64,000 nucleotides of DNA, from contig DASXKV010000022.1 of the NCBI GenBank assembly GCA_036496605.1, forward strand, positions 1 to 64,000. Reading direction: 5' to 3'. The position numbers were made by a program, and so were the translations under genes. Positions 23,687 to 33,020 of this stretch are shown one piece after another. How positions within the stretch are numbered: the stretch's first letter is position 1; each line of letters opens with the position of its first letter. The notes beneath the pieces are model-generated. The model searched no databases, was not told the DNA's origin, and was given only the letters and a program-made list of their open reading frames with translations. The DNA comes from Gemmatimonadaceae bacterium (GTDB lineage: Bacteria; Gemmatimonadota; Gemmatimonadetes; Gemmatimonadales; Gemmatimonadaceae).

Positions 23687-26398
23687 ATGTCCTTCTTCGA
23701 CGCGCTTCGCCACCGGCTCACTATTCTCGTCAAGGGCGACGCCTACGCTCGCGAGCTCGCCGACGAGATGCACTTTCACCTCGCGATGGACGCCGAGCAG
23801 GAACAGGCGAATGGCCTTTCGGCCAGTGCCGCGCGCGAGAGAGCGCATCGCCATTTCGGCAACGTTACGTACCATCGCGAGGACACGCGCCGCGAGACGA
23901 GCCTCGGCGTCCTCGACGACTTCGGTCAGGACATCCGCTACGCCGCGCGCACCTTTCGCCGCGCTCCAGGCTTCACGATTGCGGCGACGCTGACGCTCGC
24001 GTTAGGCATCGGCGCGGCGACGGCGATCTTCAGCATCGTCGACGGAGTTCTCGTGCGAGGGCTCCCCTATCGCGATGCCGATCGCGTCGTCGACGTCTGG
24101 GAGACGAGCGACAACGGTGGCTATCGGCTTCCATCCTATCCCACGTTCAAGGACTGGCAGCAGCAAAGCCGCTCGTGGAGCGACGCTTTCGAGGAGATGG
24201 CCTTCGTGAAAGGGGCAGAGGCGATCTATGTCGGTGACAAAGGTCCCGAGCGCCTCCTGTCGAGCTTCGTATCCCCAGGGTTCTTTCACTTGTTAGGCGT
24301 TGCTCCGCTGCTCGGCCGTACGTTCCTGCCCGACGAGGAGCAGCGCGGAGCAAACAGCGTCGCGGTCCTGTCGTACGACGAGTGGCGGCGTCGATTCGGA
24401 GGCGATCCAGCCATCATTGGCAAGTCGATTCGCTACAGCGGATCGCCGACGACGATCGTGGGCGTCATGCCGCGCGACTTCGCCTACCCAATCTGGTCGC
24501 CTCAATCCAATCTGACGTCCGCACTCTGGCAGCCCATCGCGCTCATCGAGGACACGAATTCGTCACTGAGCAAGCGGGGTGTGCATACCGACAGCCGTAC
24601 GATCGCTCGCTTGCGGCTCTCAGCCGATTCGGCCCGCGTCGCCACGGTCATGCGCACGGTCGAGCAACGCCTCGCCCAGGCGTATCCCGACGAGCAAGCG
24701 CATTGGACGTCGACCGTCATGCAGCCTATTCGCGCCGAAGTCCTCGGCAACGTCAAGTCGACGCTGCTGATGTTGGCGGGCGCGGTCCTGCTCGTTCTCC
24801 TGCTCGCCTGTGCCAACGTCGCCAACCTGCTGCTGGTCCGCGCATCGGCGCGCGACCGCGAGCTGGGGGTTCGCGCGGCTCTTGGCGCCGACCGCTCACG
24901 TCTCGTGCGTCAGCTTCTCGTCGAGAGCCTAACGCTGGCCGGAATCGGCGGCGTTTTCGGCTTTGCTCTGGCAGTGGCGATCGTTCGAATCGTTCGCCTG
25001 ACCGCGACCGACCGACTGCCTCGCGCCAACGAAATTGTCGTCGAGCCGCGAGCCCTGCTGTTTGCCGCGGGCATGACCGTTCTTGCTGCGCTCCTTGCCG
25101 GTATCGCGCCGGCCTTGCGTGCGACGCGTGCGGCGGCACTGGCCCGTCTGCGCAGCGGCGTCCACGGCTCGATCGGCACCCGCAATGACGCTCGTCTTCG
25201 CGGAATGCTCGTCGCCTCGCAATTCGCGCTCGCACTCGTGCTGCTCATCGGTTCCGGTCTTCTCGTGCGCAGCTTCGTCAAGCTGCAGTCCGTTGATCTC
25301 GGCTTCGACCCCGACAACCGCGTCGCCATCGGTGTCTCTCCGCCCGCGGGGAAATACGACGATCCCGTCGCGGCATCCGTGCTCTATCGCCGGCTCCTCG
25401 AGAGCATGTCCGCGGTGCCAGGCGTGATGGACGTCGGGCTCGTCAACCACCTGCCGATCGGTGGCGGCTGGGTGACATCACCGGTCCAAGTCGAAGGCCG
25501 CACCGATGACGTAACCCGACAACCGCACGTGCTCTACCGAACAGCATCCGAGAGCTATCTGCGCACCATGGCCATGCACGTCGCTCGCGGACGCTGGTTC
25601 ACCGACGCAGACATTCGTGACAAGACAGGATTCGTCATCAACGAGACGCTCGCCAAGTTGATCTGGCCTGGCGCGGACCCGGTCGGTAAAGGCATCTCGT
25701 TGCGTCGCTCGTCGCAACTGCGGTCGGACTACGGCCAGCCTATCAGCGGCGTGGTCATCGGTGTGATTCGAGACGTTAGGCAGCAGGCCGTCGGCGACAA
25801 ACCGTCGCCCGAGGTCTTCGTTCCTTGGACGCTCGAGGTGTGGCCGTGGATCACGCTCGTCGCCCATGTTCAGAACCCGGCGCGAGAAATTCCATTGCTG
25901 CGACGCGCGATTCTGAATGTGGATCCGACCATTCCCGTCGGCGGCAACTATCTGCAAGGCGGATTCGTGACAATCGAGAGCACGCTAGCGGACTCCGAGG
26001 GGCAGCGTCGGCTGGCAACCTCACTCGTCGGCGCGTTCGCGGTTGTGGCGCTGCTTCTCGCGGCGATCGGCATGTACGGCGTGATTGCCTATGGCATCGC
26101 GCAACGTACGCGAGAGATGGGCGTGCGCATGGCGTTAGGCGCGAGCGATCGGCGTATCCTTCGCCTCATACTCGGCGAAGGCGTCCGGCTCGCCGCCCTT
26201 GGCGCCGCGCTCGGGATCGTCGGCGCGTTCGCATCGACACGACTCATCCGCTCGTTACTCTTCGAGACCGTACCGACCGATCCGCTCACTTTCATCGTCA
26301 CGCCGCTGCTGCTGGCGGGCGTCGCGTTGCTCGCGACGTACATCCCCGCACGCCGCGCGACGCGCCTCGATCCAACGCTGGCGATTCGAGGGGACTGA
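23687..26398 (+). CDS. ADOP-type ABC permease (duplicated MacB/FtsX-like, no ATPase)
   Basis: A 903-residue protein. N-terminal cytosolic cap, residues 1-85 (ELADEMHFHLAMDAEQEQAN; RAHRHFGNV), then FRRAPGFTIAATLTLALGIG, the standard start of the first FtsX-like half, a MacB periplasmic domain, four central helices including LLMLAGAVLLVLLLACANVA and NLLLVRASARDRELGVRAAL, a second periplasmic domain, and a last set ending ARRATRLDPTLAIRGD. This is the acidobacterial duplicated orphan permease family; no ATPase gene lies nearby, as usual. Function is poorly known; MacB-like mechanotransmission of peptides or lipoproteins is inferred. Regulated by PadR upstream. The gene carries four octamer copies. 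Confidence 0.92.
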   Translation: MSFFDALRHRLTILVKGDAYARELADEMHFHLAMDAEQEQANGLSASAARERAHRHFGNVTYHREDTRRETSLGVLDDFGQDIRYAARTFRRAPGFTIAATLTLALGIGAATAIFSIVDGVLVRGLPYRDADRVVDVWETSDNGGYRLPSYPTFKDWQQQSRSWSDAFEEMAFVKGAEAIYVGDKGPERLLSSFVSPGFFHLLGVAPLLGRTFLPDEEQRGANSVAVLSYDEWRRRFGGDPAIIGKSIRYSGSPTTIVGVMPRDFAYPIWSPQSNLTSALWQPIALIEDTNSSLSKRGVHTDSRTIARLRLSADSARVATVMRTVEQRLAQAYPDEQAHWTSTVMQPIRAEVLGNVKSTLLMLAGAVLLVLLLACANVANLLLVRASARDRELGVRAALGADRSRLVRQLLVESLTLAGIGGVFGFALAVAIVRIVRLTATDRLPRANEIVVEPRALLFAAGMTVLAALLAGIAPALRATRAAALARLRSGVHGSIGTRNDARLRGMLVASQFALALVLLIGSGLLVRSFVKLQSVDLGFDPDNRVAIGVSPPAGKYDDPVAASVLYRRLLESMSAVPGVMDVGLVNHLPIGGGWVTSPVQVEGRTDDVTRQPHVLYRTASESYLRTMAMHVARGRWFTDADIRDKTGFVINETLAKLIWPGADPVGKGISLRRSSQLRSDYGQPISGVVIGVIRDVRQQAVGDKPSPEVFVPWTLEVWPWITLVAHVQNPAREIPLLRRAILNVDPTIPVGGNYLQGGFVTIESTLADSEGQRRLATSLVGAFAVVALLLAAIGMYGVIAYGIAQRTREMGVRMALGASDRRILRLILGEGVRLAALGAALGIVGAFASTRLIRSLLFETVPTDPLTFIVTPLLLAGVALLATYIPARRATRLDPTLAIRGD

Positions 26399-26541
26399 TT
26401 GGTGGCTGGCGGTTGGTGGGTAGTCGGTTGTTGGTGGTAGTCGGTTGTTGGTGATTGGTTGTCGGTGGTTCAAAGGAAAGCCGGCGAGCAGAGCTCGCCG
26501 GCTACGGAATCCAATCACCAATCACCCAACACCAACGACCG
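26399..26541. repeat. Intergenic inverted element with GCCGGCGAG hairpin
   Basis: Between the convergent genes ending at 26398 and 26542. The left part is GT-rich with tandem GTCGGTTGTTGGTG units (about 26421-26450). The centre is a perfect 10-bp hairpin, AGCCGGCGAG (26479-26488) and CTCGCCGGCT (26494-26503). The right part is CA-rich (CCAATCACCAATCACC) and complementary to the left. The whole can fold into one long hairpin and probably acts as a bidirectional terminator. The same core hairpin recurs at 45611. Confidence 0.6.
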
Positions 26542-27309
26542 CTAGTGCCCGGGAATTACTAGCGTCTGCCCCGGACGAATCTTCGTGTGTGCGAGTCGAT
26601 TCGCGGCGATGAGCTCCAGGACGCTCGTCGAATGCTGCTGCGCGATGCTCGAGAGCGAATCCCCAGCGCGCACGGTGTACCGTGTCGCTACCGACGACCG
26701 CGTGCGCGCCACAGCGACGATCATCGCCGTCGGCCGCTCCTCCGGCATTGCGCCAGCGAAGCGCAGATACTCGGGTCCGAACACCGCGACGTGGAAGTGT
26801 GCCGGGTGATGCTCTTCGGTTGCTTCGACCACACCGTCCCCTTCGAGCGTCAGCAGCTCGCGCCGCAGCCACGTTAGGCACGGGCCGGTCGGTTTGCGCA
26901 GGTCCACCGCCATGCCGGTCGGATGGACCGAGCGCAGCGAGCTGTTCGACGGCTGCCGGCTTTCGGGGCGCACCCCACTCGTAACGACGAGCTCCTCGCG
27001 GCAGGCGTGATCGTAGTCCGCCGCCAGCCGCTCGATGAAGGTCGACGTCGCCGGCCGGACGAACGGAAAGGCAACACGGTGCAGCTCGTATCCGCGGTCG
27101 GTGCGGAGCTGAACAAGCTCGCCGCGCGCCGCCGCCCAGCGGACGTCGTTGCTGTTCTCATAGAACGGCAACCCGTCGCTGACGGCGTGATCGTACATGC
27201 GCTCGACGCTTTCCAGCGAGCCGCGCAGCGATTGCGCGGCCGCGCGGCCAGGCTGACCGGCGACTATAACGAATGCGACAAAAGCCGCCTGGAGACGGAA
27301 ACGAGTCAT
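26542..27309 (-). CDS. DUF5715-type M15-like wall enzyme with C-terminal LysM
   Basis: A 255-residue exported protein (signal ending GQPGRAAAQ). The central domain has SVHPTGMAVDLRKP and HHPAHFHVAVFGPEY, giving the His, Asp and His expected of a zinc DD-carboxypeptidase of the M15/VanY fold. C-terminal LysM, about residues 205-252 (YTVRAGDSLSSIAQQHSTSV, IRPGQTLVIPGH), binds peptidoglycan. It probably trims or binds cell-wall peptides in the periplasm. It is convergent with the ADOP permease; the L,D-transpeptidase 3 kb away is another wall enzyme. The assignment to DUF5715 is from remembered layout and is moderately sure. Confidence 0.78.
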   Translation of the reverse strand: MTRFRLQAAFVAFVIVAGQPGRAAAQSLRGSLESVERMYDHAVSDGLPFYENSNDVRWAAARGELVQLRTDRGYELHRVAFPFVRPATSTFIERLAADYDHACREELVVTSGVRPESRQPSNSSLRSVHPTGMAVDLRKPTGPCLTWLRRELLTLEGDGVVEATEEHHPAHFHVAVFGPEYLRFAGAMPEERPTAMIVAVARTRSSVATRYTVRAGDSLSSIAQQHSTSVLELIAANRLAHTKIRPGQTLVIPGH

Positions 27310-27402
27310 GACAACATCAATACGATTCAGTGCCGTAATTGGAAACGGACTTTTCGCCCGGGGGAACTAATTGCCCGATTGCGGAGCGTTGTCCTCCGAC
27401 CT

Positions 27403-27807
27403 TCAGCCCGCGACGCCGCCCGTCAAACTGTAGATCAGTATCGCGAGGACGATCGATGTCACGACGATGTAGACGCGATCGCGTTGCAGAATGAAGGCAA
27501 CGAGTGACATGGCGACCCGCGCGACGGGCGTGGCGATCAGGAGCACGAGACCAAGTTGAACGATCGCGGCGGTGTGCAGACTGAGTGCGCCGCGAACGAT
27601 GCTCCCAACGTGTCTCAGCTCCGCCGGCTCGCCGTGAAACACGCGATGATCGGTCGGCTCGAGGCCGTGCTGCGCGAGATACAGCACGCCGCCGATCGCG
27701 GCGACGACCGTCGCGACGATCACGCCGATCCGCAGCAGGTTGCCGAGCAGCTGATCGACCTCGTCGTCCGTCCAACGCTCACGGTGCTCGCTGTTGGCGG
27801 TCATCAC
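27403..27807 (-). CDS. DUF1634 membrane protein, partner of the TSUP exporter
   Basis: 134 residues, three to four helices: LLRIGVIVATVVAAIGGVLY, LHTAAIVQLGLVLLIATPVA, VYIVVTSIVLAILIYSL. The N-terminus is cytosolic and acidic (RERWTDDEVDQLLGN). DUF1634 proteins nearly always accompany a TauE/SafE-type transporter, and here the start codon overlaps the stop of that gene (27804-27807). It is probably an accessory subunit of the exporter; the mechanism is unknown. Confidence 0.85.
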   Translation of the reverse strand: MMTANSEHRERWTDDEVDQLLGNLLRIGVIVATVVAAIGGVLYLAQHGLEPTDHRVFHGEPAELRHVGSIVRGALSLHTAAIVQLGLVLLIATPVARVAMSLVAFILQRDRVYIVVTSIVLAILIYSLTGGVAG

Positions 27808-28640
27808 ACGCCTCCCCGAATGCCCTTGTAGAGCATCTCGACAGCAAGTACCACCACGACAGCCGCGAAGATCCGGCGGAGGACTTTTGTGTTCGCGCCC
27901 GCGAGCACGCGTGCGCCCGTGAGCGCGCCGGCGAGGACGCCGAGCATCACCGGCAGCGCGAGCGGCGGGTCGACTTGACCACGAGCGAGGTAGATCCCGG
28001 CGCTCGCCGCCGCAGTCACGCCGATCATGAAGTTGCTCGTCGTCGTCGAGACCTTGAATGGCAGGTGCATCATCTGATCCATCGCGAGCACCTTGAGCGC
28101 GCCAGAGCCGATGCCTAACAGGCCGGAGAGAATGCCAGCGAGGAACATCAGCCCGAACCCCGCCGGCACGGCCTGTACGGCATACGGCTGAAAGCCGTTA
28201 GGCGTCGGATATGTGGAGTTCAGACGCAGCGTTACCGCCAACGGATCCGCGTTCTCGGTCGAGACATGTTCGGCGAGCGGCTTCGTCGAGCGATAGGCCG
28301 AGTAGAGTAGCACGAGGCCGAAGATCACCATGATCGCCGCCGTGCCGACCCGTCCGGCGAGGTATGCGCCGCCTAACGCGCCGACGGTCGTTGCGATCTC
28401 GAGGAGCATGCCGACGCGCACGTTGGTGAATCCTTCCTTGACGTACGCGGCGGCGGCACCTGACGACGTCGCGATCACGGAGACGAGCGATGCACCGATC
28501 GCGTACCGCAGATCGACGCCGAAGAGAAGCGTCAACATCGGAACGATGACGATGCCGCCGCCGAGCCCCGTCAACGCGCCGAGAAGGCCCGCAGAGAAAG
28601 ACCCCACTGCGACAAGCAGCGTGAAAAGGAGGATAGACAT
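27804..28640 (-). CDS. TSUP-family (TauE/SafE) anion exporter
   Basis: 278 residues, about eight helices in two repeats. The first begins SFSAGLLGALTGLGGGIVIV followed by PMLTLLFGVDLRYAIGASL; the second has LAGILSGLLGIGSGALKVLA. The paired GLGGG/GIGSG loops are the family signature. TSUP proteins move sulfite, sulfoacetate, sulfonates or related organic anions across the inner membrane. First gene of a two-gene operon with DUF1634. No sulfur-metabolism gene is near, so the substrate is open. Confidence 0.88.
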   Translation of the reverse strand: MSILLFTLLVAVGSFSAGLLGALTGLGGGIVIVPMLTLLFGVDLRYAIGASLVSVIATSSGAAAAYVKEGFTNVRVGMLLEIATTVGALGGAYLAGRVGTAAIMVIFGLVLLYSAYRSTKPLAEHVSTENADPLAVTLRLNSTYPTPNGFQPYAVQAVPAGFGLMFLAGILSGLLGIGSGALKVLAMDQMMHLPFKVSTTTSNFMIGVTAAASAGIYLARGQVDPPLALPVMLGVLAGALTGARVLAGANTKVLRRIFAAVVVVLAVEMLYKGIRGGV

Positions 28641-28738
28641 TGACTGAATACTATCGAAACGGCAGGCAATGTCTCGGTACTGCGGGCGCCTTCCAATGCG
28701 CCACTAACGACTTCGCCACAGCGTCGCTGTCGATGCGG

Positions 28739-31700
28739 CTAATCGTCTCCCACACCCACGAGCTGCGGCCTCTCGCTCTCGATCTCTTCCGGCTCGTCCT
28801 CCGCCGTCCGCGCCAGCCAACGATCGATCCGATCACTCACGCCGGCGAGATACGTATACACCACCGGCGTCACGAACAGCGTAATCAACTGCGAGAACGC
28901 CAAGCCGCCCACCACGGCGATGCCTAACGGTCGACGCGACTCGGCGCCCGCTCCCATCGACAGTGCAATGGGCAGTGTGCCCATCAAGGCCGCGACCGTC
29001 GTCATCATGATCGGCCGGAAGCGCACCAATGACGCGTGCACGATGGCGTCCGCGGGCTCACGTCCTTCCTTGCGCTCGGCCTCGAGCGCGAAGTCGATCA
29101 TCATGATCGCGTTCTTCTTCACCAGACCGACGAGCAACACGATACCAACGAACGCATACACGCTGAGATCGACGTGGAAGATCAGCAACGTCAACAGCGC
29201 GCCGAACGCGGCAAACGGTAAACCCGACAGAATGGTGATCGGATGAATGAAGCTCTCGTACAGCACGCCGAGCACGACGTAGATGACAAAGATGGCAATC
29301 ACGAGCAGCGCGAGCAGTCCAGCCTGCGCGGCCTGGAACGCCTGCGCCGTGCCCGAGAAGTTCGTCGCGATCGACGACGGCAATACGTTGCGCGCAATAT
29401 GCTGCACCTCGGTTACGGCGTCGCCGAGTGCGACACCGGGCCGCAGGTTGAACGAGAGCGTCACCGACGGCAGCTGGCCAGCGTGATTGATCGCGACCGG
29501 CCCGGTGCTTTGCGTTACCGTCGCGACGGCACTGAGCGGAATGAGCGTACCGTTGTTCGCCTGGATGTGCAACAACGACAGCGCCGAGAGATCCTGCTGA
29601 TACGCCGGCAGGAGCTCCATCACGACCCAGTATTCGTTGTTCGGCGTATAGATCGTCGACACCTGCCGCGATCCGTACGCGTCGTACAGCGCCGTCTCGA
29701 TCTGCGACGCGCTCACGCCTAACGACGCAGCACGCTCCCGGTCGATCTCGATGCTCGCCTGCGGGTTCCCGAGCTGCAAGTCGCTTGTGACATCCTGCAG
29801 GAACGTAGACTTCTTCGCCTCGTCCACGAGCTTCTGTGCCGCCGGATACAGCGAGGCGATGTCCGAGCTCTGCATCGTGAACTGGTAGAGACTCTTCGCG
29901 ACACGGCCGCCGATCTGGATCGCCGGCGGATTCTGCATGAACACGACCATGCCCGGTACGCGCGCGAGCTTCGGCCGCAGCTCGGCGATGATCTCATCGG
30001 CAGTCTTCCGCTCATCGCGCGGTTTGAGACCAATCAGAAAGCGACCCTGATTGAGCGACTGATTGGAGCCGCCGCCGCCGCCCACCGCCGACATGAAGCC
30101 GTCGATGTTCGGATCCTGCTGAATGATCGACGCGACCTCTCGCTGGTGCGCGATCATGTCCAGGAACGATGTCCCCATCGCTGCTTCCGTCGTGACCGAG
30201 AGACTCCCGTTGTCCTGGCTCGGGATGAATCCCTTCGGCACGAGCACGAACAGAATGACCGTACCGACGAGAATTCCTCCCGAGAACACCAACGTCGAGC
30301 GGCGATGCTCCATCACCCAGTGCAGCGACTTGGAGTACCAGCCGAGTAGCGACTCCCAGCCGCGCTCGGTGACATTGTACAGACGGCCATGCTCCTCCTG
30401 GCCGTGCGCGCGTAGTACGCGGCTCGACAGCATCGGCGTCAACGTCAGCGATACGACGCCGGACATCAGGATCGCCACTGCGATCACGACGGCGAATTCG
30501 TGGAACAACCGGCCGATGATCCCGCCGAGGAAGAGGATCGGGATGAAGACAGCGACCAGCGAGATCGTCATCGAGAGAATGGTAAAACCGACCTCCGCCG
30601 ACCCATCGAACGCGGCCTTCAGCGGCGGTTTCCCCATCTCCATATGCCTAACGATATTCTCGAGCATGACGATCGCGTCGTCCACCACGAATCCGACCGC
30701 GAGCGTCAACGCCATGAGCGACAAATTGTCGAGGCTATAGTCCAGCAGATACATCACCGCGAATGTCCCGATGACGGAAATCGGCAGCGCCAGACTCGGA
30801 ATGATCGTCGCGGAAACGTTACGCAGGAACAAGAAAATGACCGCGACGACAAGACAGAGCGTCAGGAGCAGCGTCATCTTGACATCGCGCACCGACTCCT
30901 CGATCGGAACCGTACGGTCGATCAGCGTCGTCAGATGTACGCTGCCAGGAATCTGCGATCGCAGTTTTGCAACCAGATCCTTCACTCCGGTCGCCACGGC
31001 CACGGTGTTCGAACCCGGCTGCCGCTGAATCGCGAGGACGATCGAACGCTCGCCGTTGTACCAGCTCGCCACTTTGTTGCTCTGTACGTCGTCCAGTACG
31101 TGGCCGATGTCGCCGAGCCTAACGGGCGCACCGTTGCGATACGTCACCACCATGCGCGAGAACGACGCCGCGTTCTGCAGCTGGCCATTCGCCTGAACCG
31201 TGAATGCCTTGTTCGGTCCCCAGAGGACGCCGGTCGGCAAATTCACGTTCTGATTGTTGATCGCGTTCGCGACTTCGTCGATACCGATCTTTCGATAGGC
31301 GAGGGCCGTCGGATCGAGCTGCACTCGCACCGCGTATTTCTGCGAGCCATACACGACGACTTGCGCAACTCCAGGCACCATCGACATGCGCTGTGCGAGC
31401 ACCGTCTCGCCGTATTCGTCGAGCTGCGACAACGGCATCAGCTTCGACGTCAGCGCAAAGAGGAGGATCGATTGATCGGCGGGATTGACCTTTTGATACG
31501 ACGGCGGAATGATGCCCGGCGGCAAATCACGTAACGTCTTCGCAATCATCGCCTGCACGTCCTGCGCGGCGGCGTCGATGTTGCGATCGAGCGCAAACTG
31601 AATCGTGATCGACGTCGAACCAAGGTTCGAAATCGACGTCATGTTGTCGATGCCCGCGATCGTCGAGAACTGCTTCTCGAGTGGTGTCGCCACTGCGGCC

Positions 31701-31879
31701 GCCATCGTTTCGGGGCTCGCGCCCGGCAGCGACGCCGAGACCTGAATCGTTGGAAAATCGACGGTCGGCAAGTCGCTCACCGGCAGCCGGCGGTACGCCG
31801 TGATGCCGAAAACGATGAGTCCGACCATGAACAACACGGTCGTGACCGGCCGCCGGATGAACAGCGCAGAGAGATTCAT
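28739..31879 (-). CDS. RND multidrug efflux pump (HAE1, MdtB/MdtC/MuxB-like)
   Basis: A 1046-residue transporter. N-terminus MNLSALFIRRPVTTVLFMVG; porter domain with LPGASPETMAAAVATPLEKQ and GIDNMTSISNLGSTSITIQF; proton relay VVDDAIVMLENIVRHMEMGK near residue 396; C-terminal helices include GLVKKNAIMMIDFALEAERK and FSQLITLFVTPVVYTYL. These are the patterns of the MdtB/MdtC/MuxB branch, which exports bile salts, novobiocin and similar drugs. Its start overlaps the adaptor stop (31876-31879). It is the last gene of a transcript that begins with an ECF sigma factor at 37239. Four octamer copies lie inside it. Confidence 0.94.
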   Translation of the reverse strand: MNLSALFIRRPVTTVLFMVGLIVFGITAYRRLPVSDLPTVDFPTIQVSASLPGASPETMAAAVATPLEKQFSTIAGIDNMTSISNLGSTSITIQFALDRNIDAAAQDVQAMIAKTLRDLPPGIIPPSYQKVNPADQSILLFALTSKLMPLSQLDEYGETVLAQRMSMVPGVAQVVVYGSQKYAVRVQLDPTALAYRKIGIDEVANAINNQNVNLPTGVLWGPNKAFTVQANGQLQNAASFSRMVVTYRNGAPVRLGDIGHVLDDVQSNKVASWYNGERSIVLAIQRQPGSNTVAVATGVKDLVAKLRSQIPGSVHLTTLIDRTVPIEESVRDVKMTLLLTLCLVVAVIFLFLRNVSATIIPSLALPISVIGTFAVMYLLDYSLDNLSLMALTLAVGFVVDDAIVMLENIVRHMEMGKPPLKAAFDGSAEVGFTILSMTISLVAVFIPILFLGGIIGRLFHEFAVVIAVAILMSGVVSLTLTPMLSSRVLRAHGQEEHGRLYNVTERGWESLLGWYSKSLHWVMEHRRSTLVFSGGILVGTVILFVLVPKGFIPSQDNGSLSVTTEAAMGTSFLDMIAHQREVASIIQQDPNIDGFMSAVGGGGGSNQSLNQGRFLIGLKPRDERKTADEIIAELRPKLARVPGMVVFMQNPPAIQIGGRVAKSLYQFTMQSSDIASLYPAAQKLVDEAKKSTFLQDVTSDLQLGNPQASIEIDRERAASLGVSASQIETALYDAYGSRQVSTIYTPNNEYWVVMELLPAYQQDLSALSLLHIQANNGTLIPLSAVATVTQSTGPVAINHAGQLPSVTLSFNLRPGVALGDAVTEVQHIARNVLPSSIATNFSGTAQAFQAAQAGLLALLVIAIFVIYVVLGVLYESFIHPITILSGLPFAAFGALLTLLIFHVDLSVYAFVGIVLLVGLVKKNAIMMIDFALEAERKEGREPADAIVHASLVRFRPIMMTTVAALMGTLPIALSMGAGAESRRPLGIAVVGGLAFSQLITLFVTPVVYTYLAGVSDRIDRWLARTAEDEPEEIESERPQLVGVGDD

Positions 31880-33009
31880 TCGTCGATTCCCGATCCCACC
31901 GGACGCGCCGCGACCGGCGTCGCTTGCTCCTTCGCGTCGACCTTTGCGCCAGGCACGAGACGCGACTGCCCGTCGACGACGACGTGCTCTCCCGGCTCGA
32001 CGCCGTGCTCGATGACCGTAAAATCACCGACCGCCTGTCCCAACGAGACTGTGCGCACGTGAGCGTTCTTCTCGCTGTCGACGACGTAGACGTATGTGCC
32101 CTCTTGTCCAGTCAATACAGCGGTCGTCGGAACGGCGATCGCTCCACTGCGAACATCGAGCTGCACCGACACACGCACATACTCTCCCGGCCACAACGCG
32201 CGCGACGAATTCAAAAACCGAGCCTTCGCCGTCACAGTGCCTGTCAGGCTGTCGACAGCATTGTCGAGGAACGAGAGCGAGCCCAGCTCCGGTAACACGG
32301 TACTATCAGACGCGGTAACGCGCACTGGCACCGCACCGGTCGCCGCGCGCCGCCTGAGCGCAAGAAAATCACGCGCCGTCACCGGAAATCGAACGAAGAT
32401 TGGCTGCAGCTGGTTGATCACGACCAGTGGGCCGCCACTCGGCTTCACGAGATTGCCGCGCTTGACCAACAAGCTTCCCGTGCGCCCGCCGATGGGTGCG
32501 CGGATTGTCGTGTAGTCCAGATTCAGCCGCGCATTCTCGACCGCCGCGCTATCCGACTGCACCGTTGCCAGCGTGGACGTTGCTTGAGCCTGCGCTTGCT
32601 CTGCCTGCGATTGCGTGACGTAATCCTTCGCGACGAGTGCCTTGTATCGCACCGCGTCGCTCTGAGCGCTCGAGGCCTGCGCCTTGTCGCGAGCCAGCAT
32701 GCCCTCTGCCTGACGCAGCGCGGCTGCGAATGGCCGTGGATCGATGCGGAACAGAACTTGGCCTTCCGTGACTTCCTCCCCTTCCTGGAAGCTTACTTCC
32801 GTCAGCGTGCCTCCCACTTGGGCCTCGACCGCCACGGTCTGTACGGGCTCGACGACGCCATTCGCCGCCACGAGCGCCGGCGCGTCGATGCGTACCGCCG
32901 GCGCCACGGAAACGGGAATGGTCGGCGAGCGCTCGGGCGCCTTGCCGCCACACGCCACGACCGCCGCAACTGCGGCGCCGGCGACCAGCCGTGAATGTCC
33001 AACAACCAT
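31876..33009 (-). CDS. RND adaptor lipoprotein (MdtA-like), second adaptor of the operon
   Basis: 377 residues. The start at ATG 33009 is chosen because it gives a short signal with lipobox VVAC (AVAAVVACGGK); longer frames upstream run into the preceding gene. Domains: lipoyl halves (ANGVVEPVQTVAVEAQVGGT; YTTIRAPIGGRTGSLLVKRG), helical hairpin with ARDKAQASSAQSDAVRYK, beta-barrel and membrane-proximal end. The layout matches MdtA/AcrA partners of MdtBC-type pumps. It starts 12 bases after the outer-membrane channel gene and overlaps the pump gene, so it is the adaptor most likely bound to the pump. Confidence 0.9.
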   Translation of the reverse strand: MVVGHSRLVAGAAVAAVVACGGKAPERSPTIPVSVAPAVRIDAPALVAANGVVEPVQTVAVEAQVGGTLTEVSFQEGEEVTEGQVLFRIDPRPFAAALRQAEGMLARDKAQASSAQSDAVRYKALVAKDYVTQSQAEQAQAQATSTLATVQSDSAAVENARLNLDYTTIRAPIGGRTGSLLVKRGNLVKPSGGPLVVINQLQPIFVRFPVTARDFLALRRRAATGAVPVRVTASDSTVLPELGSLSFLDNAVDSLTGTVTAKARFLNSSRALWPGEYVRVSVQLDVRSGAIAVPTTAVLTGQEGTYVYVVDSEKNAHVRTVSLGQAVGDFTVIEHGVEPGEHVVVDGQSRLVPGAKVDAKEQATPVAARPVGSGIDE

Positions 33010-33020
33010 ATAGTTCAGTC

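Noticed and set aside
30500-31534. 344-codon plus-strand frame opposite the RND gene
   Set aside because: Antisense shadow of a gene with all expected RND motifs.
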